From contig JAFDHW010000018.1 of the NCBI GenBank assembly GCA_019308705.1, forward strand, positions 1 to 13,855: a stretch of 13,855 bases of DNA. The letters run 5' to 3'. Made by a program: the position numbers and the translations under genes. How positions within the stretch are numbered: the stretch's first letter is position 1; the number at the start of each line of letters is the position of its first letter. Source of the DNA: Deltaproteobacteria bacterium (GTDB taxonomy: Bacteria; Desulfobacterota; Desulfobacteria; Desulfobacterales; Desulfatibacillaceae). The notes beneath the pieces were generated by a model that saw nothing but the letters and a program-made list of their open reading frames with translations, did not search any database and was not told the DNA's origin. This document shows positions 7,526 through 13,855 of the stretch, in pieces.

Positions 7526-7890
7526 GGAGAGGAGGACGCCGGCCGGGTAACGATGCCCTTTGCCGGCCCCCCCTTGCACCTGCTGTATCATGTATTAATC
7601 TTTCCCGGTGAGGGCGGGCCGGGGTCGTGGAAGGCCCGCCTTGGCGGACAAAACCATACGATTTCGCGTGCTTGGCAAGTCAAGTCGCGTTCCGGCCCCA
7701 CCTTCGCCGACAGGATTTTGTAAGAGCGGCCGGTGGGGGTTACCTACCGTCTCCCCTCCCGCTCCCGGTGGGAAAACGCCCGGTTTCTGCCCTCCGAGAG
7801 GGCCATGGGACGAACAGGTTGAGGATGCTGTAAGCCGATACAACGCCAATAAATACGTTGACATAGGTTGATTCTGGAGTTTTCGGGCAA
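7526..7890. other. 365-bp intergenic region with several hairpins
   Basis: No convincing gene is present; short open frames on both strands have proline/glycine/arginine-rich, chance-like products. Foldbacks: GCCGGC at 7538-7543 and 7562-7567 (loop 18); GGCGGGCC/GGCCCGCC at 7613-7620 and 7633-7640 (loop 12); GGTGGG/CCTACC at 7732-7737 and 7743-7748 (loop 5, one G-T pair); GCCCTC/GAGGGC at 7789-7794 and 7798-7803 (loop CGA). The first two may end rlmD transcription, although no T run follows. The last two would be in the leader of the RelA-like gene. The final 100 bp is AT-richer and should contain its promoter, but I cannot assign -35/-10 boxes. Confidence 0.5.
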
Positions 7891-9387
7891 ATGGGACGAG
7901 ATTCTCTGGAATTGGCTGATGACAGCCTATTTATTGACAAAATCCAACGCACGTTCGAGGCGGCTGACGCCGACCTGCTGACCCGGGCGCACGCTTTTTC
8001 TTCGAAAAAAGCATGCAATGGTAATTCAACAGGTTACAAGGCCGCCAATCTGCTTCTTGCCCAGGACGCCGACGCGATCACCATCGCCGGCGCCCTATTG
8101 GCCCCTCTTTTGTGGCAAGGCCTGGCCGATTCCGATGCTATCCTGGAACGCTTCGGGCCGCTTGTCGCCGCCACGATCGAAGGCCTGAGCGCATCTTTTA
8201 ATCCCCGCGCAGGCACGCATCCACGCCAAAGGGGAAACATCCATGTCCTGTTGGCGTCCATGGACGGCGTTCCCCGCAGGGCCATCCTGTTCATCACCTT
8301 TCGCCTGTTGGCTTTGGAATACGCGACCGGTTCGCATGAGGCGGCCGCCCGGGAGATGGCCCGGGAAACCCTCGATCTCCTGGTGCCCATCGCCAACCGC
8401 CTGAGCTTAGGCGACCTGCGGCGCCGGTTGGAGGATACCTGCTTCCGCATCCTGGACCCGGCGGGCTATGCATACCTGAAGGAAAACGTCGCCCCGATCC
8501 AGGCCGAGGATGACAAGTGCCTGGAAATCCTGCTGCAAGGTGTCCATCAACTGCTGGAAAACAACGGCATTGCCGGGCGGATCCAGGGCAGGACCAAGAG
8601 CCTTTACGCCATTCACCGTAAAATGACGCGCACGGGCAAGACGCTGGAAGAGATCATGGACCGCGTAGGCTTGCGGGTGATCGTGGCGTCGGTACCCGAG
8701 TGTTACACGGTCCTGGGCTTGTTGCACACCCATTTCAAGCCGATTCCAGGCACTTTCGACGACTACATCGGCCTTCCCAAGGACAACGGCTACCAGTCCT
8801 TGCACACGTGCGTCTACCCCGTGCGCGAAATCTCCCACAAACCCATCGAGTTTCAAGTGCGCACCGAGTTGATGCACATGGAGGCCGAGCACGGCACGGC
8901 GGCCCATTGGCGGTACAAAAACGAGGCGGCGGCCGTAGAGCGCGACCATCAGCGGGCGCAATGGATGAAAGGGCTCGTGCGCCAGCACCAGCAGGCGAAC
9001 AGCAACGAGGCGTTTATCGAACTGCTGCACCGGCAGGTGTTCCAGGATCATCTGGTGGTTTTTGGGAACGGCGGCCGCATCGTCCGCCTGGCCGAAAAGG
9101 CCACGGTCCGGGATTACCTGACCATTACCAACATCGAGGTTCCCGAAGGCTCGGTTGTGAAAGTAAACGGTCAGGCCGCCGCCTTGGATCGCCTTCTCCG
9201 GGATGGGGATTCTATAGAGGTCCTGGCCGGTGGCGTCCCGGCCGGTCCCGGCGCGGGGAAAGCCCGTGATGCCGACAGCCTCTTCGGCCGCGGCGCGCGG
9301 CATCCATCCGGCGGGAATTCGAACGGCACGGCGCCTGCGGGTTTCCCTCCCTTCCCGGACAAATCACAGGAGAACAAACATGCTTGA
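7891..9387 (+). CDS. Short RelA/SpoT homologue: dead HD, (p)ppGpp synthetase, TGS
   Basis: This is a 498-residue RSH protein predicted to transfer pyrophosphate from ATP to GDP/GTP. The N-terminal HD-like domain (about 20-190) has lost its metal ligands: the first His is Y49 and the HD pair is A71-P72, so no hydrolase activity is expected. The synthetase domain (about 225-345) keeps GRTKSLYAIHRKM, D257, NGYQSLHT (299-306) and E320 in EFQVRT. At the position of the RXKD (bifunctional) or EXDD (RelA) motif it has T288-F-D-D291, RelA-like in its two aspartates. A TGS domain follows (about 386-447), then a Gly/Pro-rich tail of about 50 residues. The helical, zinc-finger and ACT domains of full RelA/SpoT are absent. 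GGAG precedes the start by 12 bases. It overlaps the next gene by 8 bp, suggesting coupling. Confidence 0.88.
   Translation: MGRDSLELADDSLFIDKIQRTFEAADADLLTRAHAFSSKKACNGNSTGYKAANLLLAQDADAITIAGALLAPLLWQGLADSDAILERFGPLVAATIEGLSASFNPRAGTHPRQRGNIHVLLASMDGVPRRAILFITFRLLALEYATGSHEAAAREMARETLDLLVPIANRLSLGDLRRRLEDTCFRILDPAGYAYLKENVAPIQAEDDKCLEILLQGVHQLLENNGIAGRIQGRTKSLYAIHRKMTRTGKTLEEIMDRVGLRVIVASVPECYTVLGLLHTHFKPIPGTFDDYIGLPKDNGYQSLHTCVYPVREISHKPIEFQVRTELMHMEAEHGTAAHWRYKNEAAAVERDHQRAQWMKGLVRQHQQANSNEAFIELLHRQVFQDHLVVFGNGGRIVRLAEKATVRDYLTITNIEVPEGSVVKVNGQAAALDRLLRDGDSIEVLAGGVPAGPGAGKARDADSLFGRGARHPSGGNSNGTAPAGFPPFPDKSQENKHA
9368..9373 (+). promoter_or_regulatory. Ribosome binding site of the GT-glycosidase fusion
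   Basis: AGGAGA lies inside the last codons of the RelA-like gene, six bases before the ATG at 9380. It decides the start, since the frame is open further upstream. Confidence 0.7.
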
Positions 9388-11671
9388 ACCCGGTAAATAC
9401 CCCCATCCCAAAAAGATCGCGTTGATCGGCAATTACCTGCCGCGCCAGTGCGGCATCGCCACCTTCACGAACGATCTGCTGACGGCCCTGTCCGGCGAAA
9501 ACCCCGGCGGGGAACATTTCGTCGTGGCCATGAACGATATTCCCGAGGGATATCGGTATCCAAGCCAGGTGCGGTTCGAGATCAAGCAGCGGGTCCTGGA
9601 GGAGTACCGGTTGGCGGCGGATTTTTTGAACATGAACCGGGTGGAGGTGGTTTGTCTTCAGCACGAATTCGGGATTTTCGGCGGCGAGAACGGCGCCCAC
9701 ATCCTGGATTTGCTCGGCAGCTTGCGCATGCCCCTGGTGAGCACCCTGCACACAGTGCTTCAAGCGCCGACGCCCGGCCAGATGGCCGTGACCAAGCGCA
9801 TCGCCCAACTCTCCGACCGCCTGGTGGTGATGAGCCGCAAGGCGGAACAGCTTCTCCAAGAAGTCTACGGCGTTCCGGCCGAAAAAATCGCCATGATCCA
9901 CCACGGCATTCCCGACGTGCCGTTCGTCGATCCCAATTTCTACAAGGACCAATACGGGGTCGAGGGCCGCAAAGTGATTCTGACCTTCGGGCTGCTTTCT
10001 CCCGGCAAGGGCATCGAGACGATGATCGACGCATTGCCGGCGGTGGTCAAAGAGCATCCGCAAGTCGTATACATCGTGTTGGGCGCGACCCATCCCCACG
10101 TGAAAAAGCAACAAGGGGAATCCTACCGCCTTTCGCTTCAGCGCCGCTCGAGGGAACTGGGCGTCGGGGACCATGTGATCTTTCACAACCGCTTCGTCGA
10201 CTTGAAAGAGCTGTGCGAGTTTCTCGGAGCGGCGGACATCTATGTCACGCCCTATCTGAACCAGGAGCAGATCGTCTCGGGAACCCTGGCCTACGCCCTG
10301 GGCAGCGGCAAGGCGACGGTTTCCACCCCTTACTGGTATGCCGAGGAGATGCTGGCCGAGGGCCGCGGCCGGATCGTGCCCTTCCAAGACCCGGCGGCCT
10401 TGGCCGCCCAGGTCAACGACCTCTTCACCCACGAAGTGGAGCGGCACGCCATGCGCAAGCGGGCCTATACCTTTTGCCGGTCCATGGTCTGGAAGGAGGT
10501 GGCGCGGCAGTACCTCGATGTTTTCAGCCAAGTCAAACGGGAAAGGGAAAGCGCCCCGAGGCCCGTTTTCCGCGCCAGGACCATGGCGTCCGTCCCGCGT
10601 GAAATCCCGCAGCCGAAGCTGGATCACATCATCCGCCTCACAGACGACGTGGGCATTTTGCAACACGCCAAGTTCATCGTGCCGGACCGCTATCACGGCT
10701 ATTGCACGGACGACAACGCCAGGGCGCTGATCGCCGTGCTGATGGCGCGCGACATGCTGGCCGACGGAGAAGCCATCACCAATTTGGCCTGCACCTATAT
10801 CAGCTTTCTGCACCACGCCTTCAACGAGGAAAACGGCCGGTTCCGCAATTTCATGGGGTACGACCGCAGGTGGCTGGAAGAAGCCGGCTCCGAGGACAGC
10901 CACGGACGTGCGATATGGGGGCTGGGCCAGGCGGTGGCCCTGGCGAAATCGGAGGACATCCGGGCGGCGGCCCAGGCGGTGTTTGAAAAGGCGCTGCCCG
11001 CCGTGGCGGATTTCGTCTGGCCAAGGGCCTGGGCCTTTGCCCTGGTCGGCATCCATGCCTATCTGAGCAAGTTCGGCGGCGACAGCGAGGTGCGGCGTAT
11101 CCGTGAAAAGCTGGCGAACAAGCTGTTGCGCCTGTACCGCGACAACGCCTCCGACGACTGGCCCTGGATCGAGGACAAGCTGACCTATGCCAACGGGAAA
11201 ATACCCCAAGCCCTGATCCTGTCCGGCCGCTGGCAGGACAAGGAGGAGATGCTCGACGCGGGGCTTCGCAGCCTGGAATGGCTTATGGAGATCCAAACCG
11301 ACCCCAAGGGGCATTTCGTGCCGGTGGGCAACAAGGGCTGGTATGTCCGTGGCGGCGAAAAGGCGCGTTTTGATCAGCAACCCATCGAGGCGCTGGATAT
11401 GATCGAGGCCTGCCGCGAGGCCTACGAGGCGACCAGCGACGCCAAGTGGTTCTCCCACGCCCAGCGCTGCCTGGAGTGGTTCCTGGGCCGAAACGACTTG
11501 AACGCGCCCCTGTACGACCACAAGTCCGGCGGTTGCTGCGACGGCCTGCAGGCCGACGGCTCCAACCGCAACCAGGGCGCGGAGTCGACCCTGGTCTGTT
11601 TTCTGTCGCTGCTCGCCCTCAATCAAATGCGCGGCCGTCAGATCTCGGTGGAGGCCACGGCTACGGCATAG
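9380..11671 (+). CDS. GT-B glycosyltransferase fused to an (alpha/alpha)6 glycosidase-like domain
   Basis: This 763-residue protein has two domains. The N-terminal GT-B glycosyltransferase (about 10-385, GT4-like) has the start motif NYLPRQCGIATF (18-29), the acceptor-side QHEFGIFGG (94-102), and the donor-side FGLLSPGKGIE (203-213). Where most GT4 enzymes have EX7E it reads E296...SGTLAYAL, so the second Glu is Ala. A linker (386-410) leads to a repeated alpha-helical domain (about 411-755) resembling six-hairpin glycosidases, with acid-rich motifs GYCTDDNAR (440-448), SEDSHGRAIWGLG (504-516), DDWPWIEDKLTYANG (592-606), FDQQPIEA (664-671) and NQGAEST (731-737). It has no signal peptide, so it is probably cytoplasmic. 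It could build a glycan and trim or hold it. The sugar is not known; the GH130 neighbour suggests mannose. Confidence 0.85.
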   Translation: MLEPGKYPHPKKIALIGNYLPRQCGIATFTNDLLTALSGENPGGEHFVVAMNDIPEGYRYPSQVRFEIKQRVLEEYRLAADFLNMNRVEVVCLQHEFGIFGGENGAHILDLLGSLRMPLVSTLHTVLQAPTPGQMAVTKRIAQLSDRLVVMSRKAEQLLQEVYGVPAEKIAMIHHGIPDVPFVDPNFYKDQYGVEGRKVILTFGLLSPGKGIETMIDALPAVVKEHPQVVYIVLGATHPHVKKQQGESYRLSLQRRSRELGVGDHVIFHNRFVDLKELCEFLGAADIYVTPYLNQEQIVSGTLAYALGSGKATVSTPYWYAEEMLAEGRGRIVPFQDPAALAAQVNDLFTHEVERHAMRKRAYTFCRSMVWKEVARQYLDVFSQVKRERESAPRPVFRARTMASVPREIPQPKLDHIIRLTDDVGILQHAKFIVPDRYHGYCTDDNARALIAVLMARDMLADGEAITNLACTYISFLHHAFNEENGRFRNFMGYDRRWLEEAGSEDSHGRAIWGLGQAVALAKSEDIRAAAQAVFEKALPAVADFVWPRAWAFALVGIHAYLSKFGGDSEVRRIREKLANKLLRLYRDNASDDWPWIEDKLTYANGKIPQALILSGRWQDKEEMLDAGLRSLEWLMEIQTDPKGHFVPVGNKGWYVRGGEKARFDQQPIEALDMIEACREAYEATSDAKWFSHAQRCLEWFLGRNDLNAPLYDHKSGGCCDGLQADGSNRNQGAESTLVCFLSLLALNQMRGRQISVEATATA

Positions 11672-11704
11672 CAAGGTCTTGGATGCAACGGGAGATAACG
11701 GCGC

Positions 11705-12931
11705 ATGACAAACAACCCCATCGTCATGATCAGCTCCTATCCGCCCAGGCTGTGCGGCATCGCCACCTTTTGCGAGGAGGCGCGGGAGTTCATTCAAAAG
11801 GCCAACCCGGACCGCGAGGTGCTGGTCATCAGCCACATCGACGGCGGGGGAGAAGGGGTGTTTCCCATCATCGACCTGCAACGGTCCGACTGGTGGAAGC
11901 CCGTGGCCGAAAAAATCGAGAAACTGGACCCCTACGCCGTTCATATCGAGCACGAGTACGGGCTTTACGAATACAAGGACCAGCGAGGCATAGGGGACGG
12001 CAACGACGGATTTCTCGACCTGCTGGAGGCCATCGGCAACTTTCCCATCGTGGTGGAGCCCCATACCATCCACGGACGGCTGCGGGATTTCGAGGCGGAT
12101 TTTATTTATAAGTTGACCCAGCGAAGCCATGTGGTGCTGTTCAAGTGTCATTACCAAAAGTGGCGGCTGGACTGGACGTTCCAGGGCAAGGGGTGGCCCA
12201 CGCCGCGCAACATCATGGTGGTGCCCCACGGCGCGCGCCCGGACAAGCGCTGGGGCGTGCATGAAATACCGGCGCTGCGAAAAGAATTCGGGCTGGAAGA
12301 GATCGGGCTGGCCGACCACGTGGTGGGAATGATCGGGTGGATTCAGTCCAACAAGCGCTGGGACATCCTGATTTCCATGTGGGAGGATATCCATAACGAG
12401 ATCAAGTCGCTCAATGGCCAGGATTGGGACCTGCTGGCCGCCGGCGCCATGCGCGACCCGAATCACCGCAGGGATTACGAGGATTGGAAGTCGGGTGTCC
12501 AGGTCCTGGCCGGCAAGGGACTGGCCCATTACCACGAGTTCATTCCGCGGGGCGACGACTATTACAAAATAATGGCGGTCTGCGATTTCATCGTCCTGCC
12601 CACCATCGACGAAACCCAGTCCGGCACCCTGGCGCGCATCATCGCGCTGAACAAACCCTATATCACCACCGCGCCCATGGAAGGGCTGACCGCCCAAACC
12701 TTGGAAAGCGAAGGCGGCCTGTTGTTCACCACCAAGAAGATGCTGCGCCGGAAGGTGATCGAGCTGGCGACGAATGAGACGCTGCGCCTGGAGTTGGGTG
12801 AAAACTTGAAACGCTACCTCGATAATGTGGTCTGCTGGGAAGTGGTGGCCCGGCAGTACAACGAGGCCTACAAGCTGGCGCGCAAGGCTGCCAACTCCGG
12901 CCGGCCCGTTGTCTTGGACCTGGAATTTTAA
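11705..12931 (+). CDS. Second GT-B glycosyltransferase, related to the upstream GT domain
   Basis: This 408-residue protein is a probable cytoplasmic glycosyltransferase. It shares motifs with the N-terminal domain of the preceding gene: SYPPRLCGIATF (11-22), EHEYGLYEY (82-90), SGTLA (306-310) and a C-terminal WEVVARQY (378-385). It therefore probably arose by duplication or belongs to the same subfamily. Nucleotide-sugar binding is expected in the second half (VGMIGWIQSNKRWD, 207-220; DFIVLPTIDETQSG, 294-307). As in its paralogue, the second Glu of the GT4 EX7E motif is absent. It has no membrane segment or signal peptide. GGGAG lies 10 bases upstream of the ATG, and 33 bp separate it from the fusion gene, so one transcript is likely. 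Donor and acceptor cannot be read from the sequence. Confidence 0.82.
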   Translation: MTNNPIVMISSYPPRLCGIATFCEEAREFIQKANPDREVLVISHIDGGGEGVFPIIDLQRSDWWKPVAEKIEKLDPYAVHIEHEYGLYEYKDQRGIGDGNDGFLDLLEAIGNFPIVVEPHTIHGRLRDFEADFIYKLTQRSHVVLFKCHYQKWRLDWTFQGKGWPTPRNIMVVPHGARPDKRWGVHEIPALRKEFGLEEIGLADHVVGMIGWIQSNKRWDILISMWEDIHNEIKSLNGQDWDLLAAGAMRDPNHRRDYEDWKSGVQVLAGKGLAHYHEFIPRGDDYYKIMAVCDFIVLPTIDETQSGTLARIIALNKPYITTAPMEGLTAQTLESEGGLLFTTKKMLRRKVIELATNETLRLELGENLKRYLDNVVCWEVVARQYNEAYKLARKAANSGRPVVLDLEF

Positions 12932-12940
12932 ACCGGGGCG

Positions 12941-12980
12941 TAGCCCGGATTATTCAGGAGTTCGAAGGGTGAAAAATTCA
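12941..12980 (+). repeat. Shortened copy 2 of the 1-140 repeat
   Basis: TAGCCCGGATTATTCA (12941-12956) matches the minus-strand TAACCCGGATTATTCA of copy 1 at 15 of 16 bases. GAGTTCGAAGGGTGAA and the bases after it (12958 onward) match copy 1's other end block at about 20 of 25. About 90 bp present between the blocks in copy 1 is missing here. It lies 10 bp after the glycosyltransferase stop, in the 122-bp gap before the GH130 gene. CCGGG/CCCGG (12933-12937 and 12944-12948) can form a small hairpin at its edge. Confidence 0.6.
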
Positions 12981-13053
12981 GCGGAAGGTGTGATCAAAAG
13001 TCCGGGTCCGAATAGCGATAGAAACGCAAGGTGCAAAGCGAGGAATGCGATAG

Positions 13054-13855
13054 ATGAGTGACGCGAGATTCAACGAGCTGTTCATACGGCACAAAGACAA
13101 CCCCGTCATCCGGGCCGAGGATATCCCCTACCAGGCTAATTCGGTGTTCAACGCCGGCGTCGCCCAAGTCGATGGAGAGACTTTGTTGCTGATGCGCGTG
13201 GAGGACCGCCGGGGCCTTTCCCATCTTACGGCGGCCCGAAGCCGGGACGGAATCACCGGCTGGCGCATCGATGCAAGGCCCACGCTTTCCTCCAGCCCGG
13301 AAAGCCATCCCGAGGAGATCTGGGGGATAGAAGATCCCCGCATCACACGCATCGAGGCCCTGGATTTGTGGGCCGTGGTGTATACGGCCTATTCCATGTA
13401 CGGCCCGCTGGTTTCCCTGGCCACCACGCGGGATTTTAAAACCTTCGAGCGCAAGGGCATCGTCATGCCGCCCGAAGACAAGAACGCGGCGCTGTTCCCG
13501 GTGCAGTTCAACGGCCGCTGGGCCATGCTTCATCGGCCGGTTCCCGGATTCGCCGAGGTCGGCGCGCATATCTGGATCTCCTTCAGCCCGGACTTGAAGC
13601 ATTGGGGCGACCATCAGATACTCCTGCCCGCCCGCAAGGGCGGCTGGTGGGACGCCAACAAGGTCGGCCTTTCGTCGCCGCCGCTACGCACCGAAAAAGG
13701 CTGGTTGATCCTCTACCACGGCGTTCGCAACACGGCCGGAGGCTGCATCTACCGCCTGGGTCTGGCCCTTCTGGACCTGGAAGACCCGACCCGTCTGCTG
13801 GCCCGGTCCGACGAATGGGTTTTCGCGCCGGAAGAAGACTACGAGGTGATCGGCG
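13054..13855 (+). CDS. GH130 beta-mannoside phosphorylase/hydrolase (3' end cut by window)
   Basis: The first 267 residues of a five-bladed beta-propeller GH130 enzyme are present; the family is usually 300-350 residues, so the C-terminus is missing. The catalytic Asp is D94 in GIEDPRIT, with upstream LLMRVED (45-51) and NSVFNAG (29-35) in the sugar site. AALFPVQFNGRWAMLHRP (145-162), WISFSPDLKHWG (174-185), NKVGLSSPP (202-210) and LYHGV (220-224) are family signatures. R161, K203 and H222 are basic residues where phosphorylases bind phosphate, which favours reversible phosphorolysis of beta-mannosides to mannose 1-phosphate over hydrolysis. The linkage cannot be told. It starts at 13054 with AGGA about 10 bases upstream, 122 bp after the glycosyltransferase and downstream of repeat copy 2. 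Confidence 0.9.
   Translation, partial: MSDARFNELFIRHKDNPVIRAEDIPYQANSVFNAGVAQVDGETLLLMRVEDRRGLSHLTAARSRDGITGWRIDARPTLSSSPESHPEEIWGIEDPRITRIEALDLWAVVYTAYSMYGPLVSLATTRDFKTFERKGIVMPPEDKNAALFPVQFNGRWAMLHRPVPGFAEVGAHIWISFSPDLKHWGDHQILLPARKGGWWDANKVGLSSPPLRTEKGWLILYHGVRNTAGGCIYRLGLALLDLEDPTRLLARSDEWVFAPEEDYEVIG

Noticed and set aside
6050..7591. A 513-codon minus-strand open frame over rlmD
   Set aside because: The product is low-complexity His/Gly-rich and antisense to a gene with complete RlmD motifs.
7858..7863. TTGACA as a -35 box for the RelA-like gene
   Set aside because: A -10 box 17 bases on would be TTTCGG, inside the ribosome-site spacer; the spacing to the ATG leaves no room for a transcript start.
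7595..7871. Short open frames on both strands in the gap after rlmD
   Set aside because: Products are Pro/Gly/Arg-rich, without domains or good ribosome sites, and span the hairpins.
7891..9387. RelA-like gene as a pseudogene or truncated fragment
   Set aside because: The frame is intact, synthetase motifs are conserved, the TGS domain is complete, and the gene end overlaps the next start with an in-frame ribosome site; the missing C-terminus looks like an evolved short form, although recent truncation cannot be fully excluded.
9212..12697. A 1161-codon open frame on the minus strand antisense to both glycosyltransferases
   Set aside because: It mirrors codon bias of the real plus-strand genes in a GC-rich genome; its product is His/Gly/Val-rich with no domain, while the plus strand has clear GT and toroid motifs and ribosome sites.
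12932..13053. Rho-independent terminator splitting the GT and GH130 genes
   Set aside because: The only hairpin (CCGGG/CCCGG at 12933-12948) is 5 bp and has no T run; the sequence is better explained by repeat copy 2.

Overview
This 13.9 kb window is GC-rich bacterial chromosome with dense coding and no tRNA, rRNA, CRISPR or transposase gene that I can see. The gene set (ftsE-ftsX-envC-ctpA operon, short PyrE, [4Fe-4S] RlmD) and the style of the intergenic repeats fit a Gram-negative deltaproteobacterium (Desulfobacterota, sulfate-reducer type). That assignment is inference from gene order and style, not a database match.

Left part (1-4299), minus strand. A compact, translationally coupled four-gene operon runs ftsE, ftsX, an envC-like murein hydrolase activator, then the S41 protease ctpA. 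ATGA overlaps join ftsE/ftsX and ftsX/envC, and envC and ctpA abut without a gap. In this scheme FtsEX is the ATP-driven transmembrane switch, the EnvC-like coiled-coil protein (LytM domain with all zinc ligands lost) relays it to cell-wall amidases, and CtpA is a periplasmic processing protease. Beyond ctpA lies a structured, dispersed-looking repeat (1-140) whose edge supplies the ctpA stop codon.

Middle part (4300-7525). Housekeeping genes: pyrE (+), an alpha/beta hydrolase (-) converging on it across a strong 14-bp hairpin terminator, and rlmD (+, 23S rRNA m5U methyltransferase) diverging from the hydrolase. A 365-bp stretch with several hairpins but no convincing gene follows.

Right part (7891 to the window end), plus strand. 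This is the most unusual region, a probable operon of four genes: (1) a short RelA/SpoT homologue with a destroyed hydrolase domain, an intact-looking (p)ppGpp synthetase domain carrying TFDD at the position of RelA's EXDD motif, a TGS domain, and no C-terminal ribosome-sensing domains; (2) a 763-residue fusion of a GT-B glycosyltransferase with an (alpha/alpha)6-toroid glycosidase-like domain; (3) a second, related GT-B glycosyltransferase; (4) a GH130 beta-mannoside phosphorylase or hydrolase, cut by the window end. Genes 1 and 2 overlap by 8 bp. My working hypothesis is a stress-alarmone-linked module that makes and recycles a mannose-containing oligosaccharide or storage glycan. The link between alarmone and glycan is inferred from linkage alone.

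A second, internally shortened copy of the 1-140 repeat lies between genes 3 and 4 (12941-12980), in the opposite orientation.
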